Below are positions 1 through 5,916 of a stretch of DNA of 6,810 nt, in pieces. The position numbers and the translations under genes were made by a program. Source of the stretch: a bacterium (GTDB lineage: Bacteria > Planctomycetota > Planctomycetia > Pirellulales > Pirellulaceae); contig JAUIHJ010000460.1 of assembly GCA_030432015.1 (NCBI GenBank), positions 1 through 6,810 on the forward strand. The letters are read 5' to 3'. Every line of letters starts with the position of its first letter. Positions within the stretch are counted from its first letter, which is position 1. The notes under the pieces are model-generated. The model did not search any database and was not told the origin of the DNA. It saw only the letters and a list, made by a program, of their open reading frames with translations.

Positions 1-2
1 GC

Positions 3-164
3 CTATCGTCCGGTCCTGCACCCGACTTGCTGGTGGGGCACAAGCTGTCCGTAGAGGGCTTCGTTGTCCACCGTGCGGCGCAGCGGCTTGGCATTCCCTA
101 TGCCATCAGCATCCAGGGCAACACCGATTGCAAGATCGTGAAATGGCGGCCCGACTTGCGGAGT
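3..164 (+). pseudogene. Glycosyltransferase (GT4-like) N-terminal fragment, open at left edge and cut at an internal junction
   Basis: A reading frame open from the window edge encodes a segment reading PDLLVGHKLSVEGFVVHRAA, then LGIPYAISIQGNTD, then KWRPDLR. This pattern (hydrophobic strand, 'HK(L)..EG', 'GIPY..SIQGNTD', 'RPDLR') looks like the acceptor-side Rossmann domain of GT-B, family 4 glycosyltransferases. Third codon positions are G/C rich, as in the other genes. After about position 164 the frame stays open to a stop at 369-371 but loses family character, and the opposite strand there clearly encodes another glycosyltransferase. So only an internal N-terminal piece of this gene is visible: its start lies left of the window, and its C-terminal donor-binding half is missing at the junction. 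It probably belonged to the same polysaccharide locus. The family call rests on remembered motif style and is moderate. It could be an assembly chimera rather than a true pseudogene. Confidence 0.5.
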
Positions 165-1030
165 CGCCGACACGATTCGATCAGCGTGCGTTGCCCCTTG
201 ACCGCATGCAGCGTGCCGGTGCAGAGAATTGAGAACGGGCCTTCCTCGCGTTCAAACGATGTCAGTGTCTGGCGAGGTCGGAATCGCTCGGTGTCGACCC
301 CGCAGTGGATGACCACGACTTTCTCTCGATGCGCCTGCCCACATTCGTCGAGGATGACATCCCGGTTGTAGGTTGAGATCGCGACCACCGTCTTGGCCGC
401 GGCGACTTTCTCTCGCAGCATATGGCGATCACGGTGCAGGTCGGATCCGTGGGCCGTGAAGCTGAACGGAATTCCCGTGAGGCGATGGATCACATACGCC
501 ACCGCCGCGGGATGACTGGCAAAGTGCGCGTGGAGATGCGTGAGCCCCTCCTGGCTGGCCAGGCGGGCCATCAACACGGCCTTAGGAAAGAACGCCATCG
601 CGCCAACAAGGTAACGTCGGCTCCCCCAATTCGCAGCGATCAAGGTCCGCAACGTCGCGAAGTAGACTCCCGGTCGTCGCCAGAGAAAATGCGCGTGGGC
701 CATCAACAACGCCCACGAGAACAGCAGCGGCGTGAACCGTGCCCGCGCCACAAGTCGTTCTGCTTCGTGATGCATGACCTTCGTCCGCTCGCGCTGCAGC
801 GGCAAGATTTCGACGTGAAGTCCGGCGCGCTCCACAGCCAGAATTTCGTATAACACGAACGTTTCGGTGAGCTTGGGAAATCGCGACATCAGGTAGCCAA
901 CTTTCTGGCCAACCTGGGGAGCCGACGCAGCCCCCGGTATCCCGGGCGACTCGCGCGTGGGAGTGGCCCCCGACGGCGCGGGGGCGAGCGGCATCACCGC
1001 TTCAAGTTGTCGTTGAATCACGGTTTCCAT
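98..1030 (-). CDS. Glycosyltransferase family 4 (WcaL/exopolysaccharide type), C-terminally truncated
   Basis: 310 codons, against roughly 400 residues usual for this family. Residues 1-42 are a Pro/Ala/Gly-rich, probably disordered leader. The GT-B fold starts at residue 43 with KVGYLMSRFPKLTETFVLYE, the typical opening of WcaL/AmsK-like exopolysaccharide glycosyltransferases. HLHAHFASHPA (165-175) and FTAHGSDLH (191-199) follow, then the inter-domain VVAISTYNRD (216-224) and VIHCGVDTERF (240-250). The second domain begins with SILCTGTLHAVKGQRTLIES (267-286). The expected continuation (VGDGP-like loop and the donor-binding EX7E region) is absent; family character ends near residue 299 and the last ~11 residues look unrelated. 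Such enzymes transfer a sugar from a nucleotide-sugar to a lipid-linked repeat unit at the cytoplasmic membrane face; this copy is probably inactive if the truncation is real. The ATG lies 5 nt after the flippase stop, suggesting translational coupling; Met13 is an alternative start. No strong Shine-Dalgarno is visible. Confidence 0.85.
   Translation of the reverse strand: METVIQRQLEAVMPLAPAPSGATPTRESPGIPGAASAPQVGQKVGYLMSRFPKLTETFVLYEILAVERAGLHVEILPLQRERTKVMHHEAERLVARARFTPLLFSWALLMAHAHFLWRRPGVYFATLRTLIAANWGSRRYLVGAMAFFPKAVLMARLASQEGLTHLHAHFASHPAAVAYVIHRLTGIPFSFTAHGSDLHRDRHMLREKVAAAKTVVAISTYNRDVILDECGQAHREKVVVIHCGVDTERFRPRQTLTSFEREEGPFSILCTGTLHAVKGQRTLIESCRRLRKSGRHFTILQSVLPWMLMA
134..164. other. 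Junction between two head-on truncated glycosyltransferase genes
   Basis: Left of this stretch the plus strand has glycosyltransferase character; right of it the minus strand does. Within it both strands still read plausibly: KWRPDLR on plus, and RKSGRHFTI as the tail of the minus-strand protein. Neither gene has its C-terminal half and there is no intergenic space or terminator. This is what a deletion across two convergent genes, an inversion endpoint, or an artificial join of two reads or contigs would look like. The exact breakpoint cannot be fixed from sequence alone. Confidence 0.5.
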
Positions 1031-1035
1031 GGAAG

Positions 1036-2586
1036 CTATCCGAGTACCCGCGCCAGCAAGGGGAAGCGCGCTAATTGAGGAATCGTATTGGTAAGGTCAA
1101 GCTGTTTGCGGCTCACGCCAATGACCACCATCGTGGCGATCGCCGTGCAACCGAGTGCCACCAGGACGGGCGGCGACCAATGGCGTTGAATCTGGATTAG
1201 CAGCGCGATCGAAACAAGCACCGCCACGTAGGTACCAAGACATCGCCGCGGGAAAGGCCGCACGGATGTCTTTAACGTCAAGCCAACCTGGTTGATGATG
1301 TTTTGCAGGAGTTGGGTCGCGCAGGTCGCCACGGCCGCGCCCCAGATGCCGTAGCGGGAAATCAGCAATAGATTCGCGACGATCGCAAATGCCATCGTGA
1401 CCAGATCACTGATGACCAGGAATCGGACGCTGCCATACACCTTCAAGGTGTGGGCGTTGAAACCGAAAATCGCATTGCAATAGAATCCCAACGCCATGAA
1501 GGCGAGCACCGGCGCTGACGTGGCGTACTCGGCACCAAACATGAGCACCGTCAACGGCTCGGAGAATGCGAAGCAGGCCGCGAAAATCGGGAACGAGAGC
1601 GCCGTGATCCAGGTCGCCGTTTGCCAGTACAAGTCGTCGATCGCTGCGTGACTCTTTCTGGCAAAGAACCGCGCCGCCGTCGGCATGAAGAGGATTCCGA
1701 ACGTCGTGACGACGATCTCATTGAGTCGGGCTAAGGGAAAGACCGCTCGGAACTCGGCGACACTCGTGCTGCCGAGCATGAACTCAAGGAAGAACAGAAC
1801 GAGCGTCCCCTTGAGCAAGAACGTTACATCAGACGTCATGAGAGGCAGGCTAAAGCTAAAGATCTCTTTGGAGGGAAACTTAAGCTCACTCCACTTCAGT
1901 GGTTGTAGCAGGCCATGCGTTCGCGACAAACGCCGTAGTAAGCCAGCGCCGATGACGATCCCGATCACGCCGCTCGCCGTGTAGCCGATCGCGAGCCAGG
2001 CGACGTTTCCGCTGAGCACAACAACTGCCGCGACCGTCAATAGCTTCAAGCCTGGACTAAGCAGATAACGACGAACAAAGATGTATCGCGGGCTGGCGAA
2101 GGTGGCGAACAGCGAGACCAAGAAGCTATCCACCGCGTTAATCGGGACGAGCACGATCAATAGCAGCAACAAACTGGCGGCGAGCGGATTTCCAAACGGA
2201 TCGCCGCCCATCCCGTAGAAGCACCCCACAACCGTCAATGCGATCGCGGCCCCCAGCCCGGCCAGGGTTCCCAGCATCAGCACAATCGCCCCCAACAAGC
2301 GGGCGTGGTCTCCTCGTTCGTGGTAGATCGGGCCGAACCTGGAAACCGTCTTGTCAAATCCCAGCAGGGCCAGGGACGAGCCCAGAGAAACCAAGGAAAG
2401 GGCGAAGGCGAATGAACCGAATTCCTGTTTTGAAAGAAACCGCACGATCAAGACCTGACCGATGAAGTTCATGCCCAGTGACACGAAGCGGCCCGCCAAG
2501 AGCATCGTCGAGCCGCGGATCTGCTGACCGGCGGTTCCGGCCGTCTCGTGCGGGTAGCCCGATTCGTGTTGTTGCATTTCGTTCAT
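1036..2586 (-). CDS. Wzx-type polysaccharide (oligosaccharide repeat-unit) flippase
   Basis: 516 aa, the normal size for Wzx/MVF-type flippases of the MOP superfamily. After a soluble, polar N-terminus (1-24) the protein is hydrophobic almost throughout, with about 12-14 membrane segments, for example around 28-49, 57-76, 97-122, 136-160, 182-216, 289-302, 326-350, 357-376, 388-410, 414-431, 451-466 and 472-491. Family-like landmarks are RFLSKQEFGSFAFALSLVSL near 49-68, LLGFDKTVSRFGP near 74-86, FSLPLMTSDV near 245-254 and MFGAEYATSAPVL near 349-361; the FG.EY motif is typical. It would move undecaprenyl-diphosphate-linked repeat units from the cytoplasmic to the periplasmic leaflet for polymerisation. 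The ATG lies 30 nt after the stop of the co-polymerase gene and the stop lies 5 nt before the glycosyltransferase ATG, so it looks like the middle gene of an operon. No clear Shine-Dalgarno was found. Substrate cannot be deduced. Confidence 0.9.
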   Translation of the reverse strand: MNEMQQHESGYPHETAGTAGQQIRGSTMLLAGRFVSLGMNFIGQVLIVRFLSKQEFGSFAFALSLVSLGSSLALLGFDKTVSRFGPIYHERGDHARLLGAIVLMLGTLAGLGAAIALTVVGCFYGMGGDPFGNPLAASLLLLLIVLVPINAVDSFLVSLFATFASPRYIFVRRYLLSPGLKLLTVAAVVVLSGNVAWLAIGYTASGVIGIVIGAGLLRRLSRTHGLLQPLKWSELKFPSKEIFSFSLPLMTSDVTFLLKGTLVLFFLEFMLGSTSVAEFRAVFPLARLNEIVVTTFGILFMPTAARFFARKSHAAIDDLYWQTATWITALSFPIFAACFAFSEPLTVLMFGAEYATSAPVLAFMALGFYCNAIFGFNAHTLKVYGSVRFLVISDLVTMAFAIVANLLLISRYGIWGAAVATCATQLLQNIINQVGLTLKTSVRPFPRRCLGTYVAVLVSIALLIQIQRHWSPPVLVALGCTAIATMVVIGVSRKQLDLTNTIPQLARFPLLARVLG

Positions 2587-2616
2587 AGGATCGGTAGATC
2601 GTCATCCCGCCCTGGC

Positions 2617-4065
2617 TCACGCTGCAGTGGTGGCCTGTGGAAACTGCTCGGCTAAGACGACCAACACGAACCCGCCGGCGAGTCCCATCAGACCGCACAG
2701 GCCAAGCAGGGGGATCGGCTGCGGCCAGACCTGATCATTGACCAACTGCGGGCCATCGAGAACCTTGACGAAGACAGAGGCTCGCCCCCCGCTCAGCGCC
2801 TGGTCGGCGAGTTGAGAATCGCTCAACCTCGACACAATGGAATCGTGAATCTGCTGTAAGCGTTGGATGTCTTCGCGTGTCTTCTGCTCTTTCAGGTGGT
2901 ACTCGTCCGCTCCCTTGGCAGCCGCCAGTTCATTGTTGTAGAGCTCGATCAGATTGGCTTCTTCGTGACCCAACGATTCAATCTCCCGCTCCAGCACGGC
3001 GGGGGCCGCCATCACGGCGCGGCGGAGTCGTTCTTCGAGCGAGGCGATCAGCTTTTGAGCACCACGCAACTCGGGATGCTTGGGGCCGAAGCGTTGGCCG
3101 AGTTCGGTTGCACGGGACTGGGCCGCCAGTAGCGCCTGTTGAATTGGAGCCGGATCCTCCAGGCTGGCCAGCCCGCCCTTGACCACGCGCGAAAGCACTT
3201 CGACGGCCGCCAACCAGTCACGACGGCCCTCACTGTCGGTTCTACCGGCAGCGTGTTCTGCGGCATCAAGCGTGCCGCGGGCCGGCGTCAGAGCCGTCGG
3301 AAACGTCTGCTGCGATTCATTGGCGGCAATCTCCGCGTCGCGAAATGCCGTCATATCCTTGAGCAGGCTCTGCAATTGTACACGTTGACTTTTGGTATCG
3401 CTGAGCGACTGGCTGACTCCGGAGAGGACGGTACGTTGGATTTCCGATGCCGCACCATTTTCGCTCATATAGGGACTTTGCCGCCGCAGTTCGATCAACT
3501 CCGCATGCAGTTGGCTCAGCTCGCGCCGTAACTGAAGTTCGCGGTCAGTGAGCAGCGTAATTGTCTGGCGGTAGGCCCCCTGCTCGGTTTGTTTCAAGTA
3601 ACTCTGATAGGCCGCAATGACGGCCTGGAGTTTTTCAATTGCGGTCGTCGGATTGGAATCTTGAAAACCCAAACTGAGGACGTCCGTTCCCACCAACGGA
3701 TCCGCCTGCAGGTGCTCGACGATGTCTAACACTGGGCTTCCTCCGTCGGGCCCCGGCACGATCGCCAACGACTCGACCACCAGTTGGATCACTGCCGGGC
3801 TACGGATAATCTCAGCCTGCGTCGGTAAGAAGTCTTTGCTATCGCTGGTGCGTGGTTCGTCCTCTAACGGTTTTGACCGTTTTTCCACCAGCAGTCGCGC
3901 GTTCACCTGATAGGTGGGACGCGCCAAGGCCAGATAGACTCCGCCCAACGCGAGACTGACGATCAGGCTGAAAGCGAAGATGCCGCGTCGGCGCCACAAC
4001 GCTTCCAAGGTGATCTGTGACGGAAATTTCGGTGCGCCGGGCGCGGAATGGGCAAATGTCGTCAT
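2617..4065 (-). CDS. Polysaccharide co-polymerase / chain-length determinant (Wzz-GNVR type, no kinase domain)
   Basis: 482 aa. A short cytoplasmic N-terminus with basic WRRR (24-27) precedes TM1 (about 28-48) and the Wzz-like ARPTYQVNARLLVEKR (48-63). The long periplasmic part includes coiled-coil-prone helices (about 172-196 and 355-415). It carries the GNVR-type signature ELGQRFGPKHPEL (321-333), followed by an amphipathic helix. A Pro-rich WPQPIP (447-452) leads into TM2 (about 453-471), the normal PCP C-terminal membrane anchor. Only about ten residues follow TM2, so there is no Walker A/B tyrosine-kinase domain as in Wzc-type PCP-2a proteins. Such proteins control chain length and couple the inner-membrane polymerase to the outer-membrane exporter. 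The ATG has a good Shine-Dalgarno, GAAAGG, 7 nt upstream. It is first of a leftward operon with the flippase and a glycosyltransferase, divergent from the initiating sugar transferase. Chain-length role is inferred from family. Confidence 0.88.
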   Translation of the reverse strand: MTTFAHSAPGAPKFPSQITLEALWRRRGIFAFSLIVSLALGGVYLALARPTYQVNARLLVEKRSKPLEDEPRTSDSKDFLPTQAEIIRSPAVIQLVVESLAIVPGPDGGSPVLDIVEHLQADPLVGTDVLSLGFQDSNPTTAIEKLQAVIAAYQSYLKQTEQGAYRQTITLLTDRELQLRRELSQLHAELIELRRQSPYMSENGAASEIQRTVLSGVSQSLSDTKSQRVQLQSLLKDMTAFRDAEIAANESQQTFPTALTPARGTLDAAEHAAGRTDSEGRRDWLAAVEVLSRVVKGGLASLEDPAPIQQALLAAQSRATELGQRFGPKHPELRGAQKLIASLEERLRRAVMAAPAVLEREIESLGHEEANLIELYNNELAAAKGADEYHLKEQKTREDIQRLQQIHDSIVSRLSDSQLADQALSGGRASVFVKVLDGPQLVNDQVWPQPIPLLGLCGLMGLAGGFVLVVLAEQFPQATTAA

Positions 4066-4072
4066 AGGTTGG

Positions 4073-4078
4073 CCTTTC
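4073..4078 (-). promoter_or_regulatory. Shine-Dalgarno of the co-polymerase gene
   Basis: On the minus strand GAAAGG stands 7 nt before the ATG at 4065, a good match in sequence and spacing. It supports this start for the first gene of the leftward operon. Confidence 0.6.
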
Positions 4079-4092
4079 TACTTCAAACATAG

Positions 4093-4107
4093 GTTCCTAA
4101 TTGGAAC
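4093..4107. repeat. Short palindrome GTTCC-TAATT-GGAAC
   Basis: A perfect 5-bp inverted repeat with a 5-nt A/T-rich centre lies 28 nt upstream of the co-polymerase ATG. Its position near the start of the leftward operon would suit an operator. Arms this short occur by chance, so this is only a candidate. Confidence 0.25.
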
Positions 4108-4215
4108 GAGCGCGCCAGAAACGCCCCAGGCTGGGAATTGTGGACGGAATTCAACACCGACTGAATTTGGCGACGTAAGCTCTAGTTGCCTCACTGTTTG
4201 CGGGCTCGTTGCGGC

Positions 4216-4265
4216 CTGGCGGCAATCAAAATCGCCGGAATTTGTTCGCTCAGCCGGCCCGCCAG
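4216..4265. repeat. Nested inverted repeat (possible leader hairpin or operator)
   Basis: The 7-bp arms CTGGCGG (4216-4222) and CCGCCAG (4259-4265) are exact reverse complements. Inside them GCCGG (4234-4238) pairs with CCGGC (4254-4258). The right-hand arm is therefore one continuous 12-nt run, paired with two left-hand pieces separated by an 11-nt A-rich bulge (4223-4233) and closing a 15-nt loop. The structure lies about 17 nt upstream of the candidate -35 of the sugar-transferase gene. It could be an operator or, if transcription begins further upstream, an RNA structure. It has no following T-run, so it is not a standard intrinsic terminator. Confidence 0.35.
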
Positions 4266-4282
4266 CAGGGAGTGCCGTAGAG

Positions 4283-4311
4283 TTGAAAGACTATTTCCAG
4301 AGCGATACTAG
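4283..4311 (+). promoter_or_regulatory. Candidate sigma-70-like promoter for the sugar-transferase operon
   Basis: TTGAAA at 4283-4288 matches the -35 consensus at five of six bases. A 17-nt spacer leads to TACTAG (4306-4311), or a 15-nt spacer to GATACT (4304-4309), as a weak -10. Transcription would begin near 4318, leaving a short leader before the Shine-Dalgarno at 4337. The -10 is poor, so this is tentative. If correct, it argues against translation starting at the TTG that forms part of this -35. Confidence 0.28.
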
Positions 4312-4336
4312 CGCTGTTCCAGCCGTGAATACGCAC

Positions 4337-4343
4337 AAGGGAG
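4337..4343 (+). promoter_or_regulatory. Shine-Dalgarno deciding a TTG start for the sugar transferase
   Basis: AAGGGAG lies 8 nt before the in-frame TTG at 4352. It is the best ribosome-binding site in the region; the first in-frame ATG nearby (4382) has no comparable site. Confidence 0.5.
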
Positions 4344-4351
4344 CTGATTCG

Positions 4352-5020
4352 TTGAGCGATGTAGCCGGAATCCGAGACCACATGGTACGCCTGCAATCCC
4401 TTGGGGTTCGGGTGGCACCGCGACATTACATGATTGCGAAACGCATCATGGACGTGTCGCTGTGCATGATCGCCATGCCGCTGGTCTTACCGGTCATGCT
4501 GGTGTGCGCGATCTGCGTTTGGATCGAAGACCCGGGCCCGGTCATGTTTTGCCAATCCCGAACCGGTCAAGGCGGCCGCCGCTTCAAGATGTTCAAGTTT
4601 CGCACGATGGTGAAGAACGCCGACGAATTGAAGGTGAAATACGCCCACTTGAATCAGCTTCAATGGCCCGACTTCAAAGTGCAAAACGACCCTCGGGTCA
4701 CCCGCGTCGGTCGGTTCTTGCGCAAGACCAGCCTCGACGAACTTCCTCAAGTCTTTAACGTCCTGTGGGGGGACATGAGCCTGGTCGGCCCTCGCCCGAC
4801 GTCGTTTGACGTAAGCACGTACGCCCTGTGGCACACGGAACGGTTAGAGGTGACTCCGGGTATCACCGGACTGTGGCAGATCAGCGGCCGAAGCGACTTG
4901 GAATTCGACGAGCGATTGCGGCTCGACATTGAATATATCGAGACACGGTGCCTGTGGCTGGACATCAAACTTCTCTTAAAAACCGTGGGGGCCGTCATTC
5001 GGCCACGGGGAGCATACTAA
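4352..5020 (+). CDS. Initiating sugar-phosphate transferase (polyprenyl-phosphate hexose-1-phosphate transferase, bacterial sugar transferase family)
   Basis: 222 aa with the TTG start at 4352, the size of a short monotopic PGT lacking the extra TM domain of WcaJ/WbaP. KRIMD (30-34, the KRxxD entry motif) precedes a hydrophobic re-entrant helix (about 35-57). Then come FKMFKFRTM (78-86), TSLDELPQ (126-133) with the catalytic Asp129-Glu130 pair, GDMSLVGPRP (140-149), VTPGITGLWQISGR (167-180) and RLDIEYI near 191-197. All core family motifs are present, so it should be active. It transfers a sugar-1-phosphate from a nucleotide sugar to undecaprenyl phosphate at the inner membrane, the committed step of repeat-unit assembly; the sugar is not predictable. 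The start is chosen on the AAGGGAG site; alternatives are TTG 4283 and ATG 4382. It is first gene of the rightward operon, with 2 nt to the next gene. Confidence 0.92.
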   Translation: MSDVAGIRDHMVRLQSLGVRVAPRHYMIAKRIMDVSLCMIAMPLVLPVMLVCAICVWIEDPGPVMFCQSRTGQGGRRFKMFKFRTMVKNADELKVKYAHLNQLQWPDFKVQNDPRVTRVGRFLRKTSLDELPQVFNVLWGDMSLVGPRPTSFDVSTYALWHTERLEVTPGITGLWQISGRSDLEFDERLRLDIEYIETRCLWLDIKLLLKTVGAVIRPRGAY

Positions 5021-5022
5021 CG

Positions 5023-5889
5023 ATGATGAAGTTGCGGGTCTGGATCGCCGCCACCATTGCCTGGCTGCTGATCTTTTTTAGCATCGAACGATTCCACGGG
5101 CCGATCAACATGGCCTCGTTCGTGTACGTCCTGGCTTCCGTGGCCGCGATCACCGTGTTGATGCTGCAGCGTCGGCACTTCAGTAGCACGAAGTTCCTCC
5201 TGATCAGCATGCTCGGCATGCATTTGGGGCTCAAGGTGATCCTTGGCTATCAAGTATTTGGTGCCAGCTTGCCGCTGACCGCCATGGAAGCCTCGTCGCT
5301 GCTGATCACCGTGATGCTTGCGCAGCGGATCGCCGCCAGTATTCAAGACTTCGAAGAGGGCGCCGCGGCCGTGATGACGATGCAACTTGGCGGCCGCTCC
5401 ACCTCATTCGAAACCGGACAGTCCGACCTCTACCGCGAAATCCGACGTGCACGACAGTTCAAACGCCGTGTCTCGATCATGACGCTGGCCACCGACGGGA
5501 CGAGCACTTCGGTAGCGCTGAATCGCCTGATCGAGGAAGTCCAGCACAATGCCCTGCGCCGCTATATCGACGCGCGGGTCGGGAAACTGCTCTCCGATGA
5601 GACCAAGGATTGCGACATCATCGCTTACAACGGTGATCACTTTGTCGTCCTGTTGCCCGAAGCAACCGCCGACCATGCGACGCGCGTTGGCGAACGACTG
5701 CAGAACCTGGCAAACGACCAACTGGGATTGAGAATGCAGGTCGGCACGGCGACATTCCCAGACGAGGAAGTCACCTTAACCGGATTACTCAACCGGGCGG
5801 AAAGCGAAATGCGAGCGTTACCCACAACGAAGCCAGCACGCGAAGCGGATGAACCACACGGCACGGTCACGGAAACCATGGTTTCTTAA
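5023..5889 (+). CDS. Four-TM membrane protein with degenerate GGDEF-like domain
   Basis: 288 aa. Four hydrophobic segments (about 5-22, 30-48, 56-79 and 84-102) form a compact membrane domain. A short linker and a cytoplasmic GGDEF-like domain (about 135-264) follow. The domain opens with DLYREIRRARQFKRRVSIMTL, like diguanylate cyclases. The signature position reads AYNGDHFVVLLPEA (201-214), with NGDHF in place of GGDEF, and ends with VGTATFP (240-246) and LNRAESEM (256-263). The usual metal- and GTP-binding ND..GH..GD segment is not recognisable and there is no RxxD inhibitory site at the usual spacing. Cyclase activity is therefore unlikely; nucleotide or c-di-GMP sensing, or a scaffold role, is possible. 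The layout recalls PelD of Pel polysaccharide export (four TMs plus degenerate GGDEF), but without the GAF domain. The ATG (followed by a second ATG) lies 2 nt after the sugar-transferase stop; GGGGAG ends 10 nt upstream. Confidence 0.8.
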   Translation: MMKLRVWIAATIAWLLIFFSIERFHGPINMASFVYVLASVAAITVLMLQRRHFSSTKFLLISMLGMHLGLKVILGYQVFGASLPLTAMEASSLLITVMLAQRIAASIQDFEEGAAAVMTMQLGGRSTSFETGQSDLYREIRRARQFKRRVSIMTLATDGTSTSVALNRLIEEVQHNALRRYIDARVGKLLSDETKDCDIIAYNGDHFVVLLPEATADHATRVGERLQNLANDQLGLRMQVGTATFPDEEVTLTGLLNRAESEMRALPTTKPAREADEPHGTVTETMVS

Positions 5890-5916
5890 AACCACGCTCT
5901 CGATGCAAGTCAGCAT

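Larger units (their letters stand above)
4066..4351. other. Divergent intergenic region between two exopolysaccharide operons
   Basis: About 286 bp separate the two divergent starts. I see no convincing coding signal: reading frames here give low-complexity or unrelated peptides with no family character, although the sugar-transferase frame happens to stay open upstream to about 3980. The region should hold promoters for both directions. Visible elements are a small palindrome at 4093-4107, a nested inverted repeat at 4216-4265, a candidate rightward promoter at 4283-4311 and a Shine-Dalgarno at 4337-4343. I found no confident -35/-10 pair for the leftward operon and no sigma-54 type GG-N10-GC pair. 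Confidence 0.6.

Noticed and set aside
1..133. Frameshifted continuation of the minus-strand glycosyltransferase beyond its stop at 98
   Set aside because: An alternative minus frame is open here but lacks the expected VGDGP-like and donor-site motifs, whereas the plus strand reads as a glycosyltransferase fragment.
422..853. Plus-strand reading frame opposite the glycosyltransferase
   Set aside because: The peptide is Arg/His-rich with no family features, while the minus strand carries clear glycosyltransferase motifs.
3139..3531. Plus-strand reading frame opposite the co-polymerase
   Set aside because: It is a shadow of the GC-rich minus-strand gene, with no recognisable motif or ribosome-binding site.
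4316..4351. Possible c-di-GMP (GEMM) riboswitch, because ACGCACAAGGG resembles part of its conserved core
   Set aside because: The rest of the core (GACGCAAAGCC-like segment and the paired helices) is absent, and AAGGGAG is better explained as a Shine-Dalgarno.
3980..4351. N-terminal extension of the sugar transferase back to 3980
   Set aside because: It would overlap the divergent co-polymerase gene and its start, encodes unrelated sequence, and the core family begins only near 4430.
4066..4351. Sigma-54 promoter between the divergent operons
   Set aside because: No GG-N10-GC pair with acceptable flanks was found in either direction.
5890..5916. Terminator or promoter between the GGDEF-like and HprK-like genes
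   Set aside because: The gap is only 27 nt with no hairpin, T-run or promoter-like pair, so readthrough is the simpler view.
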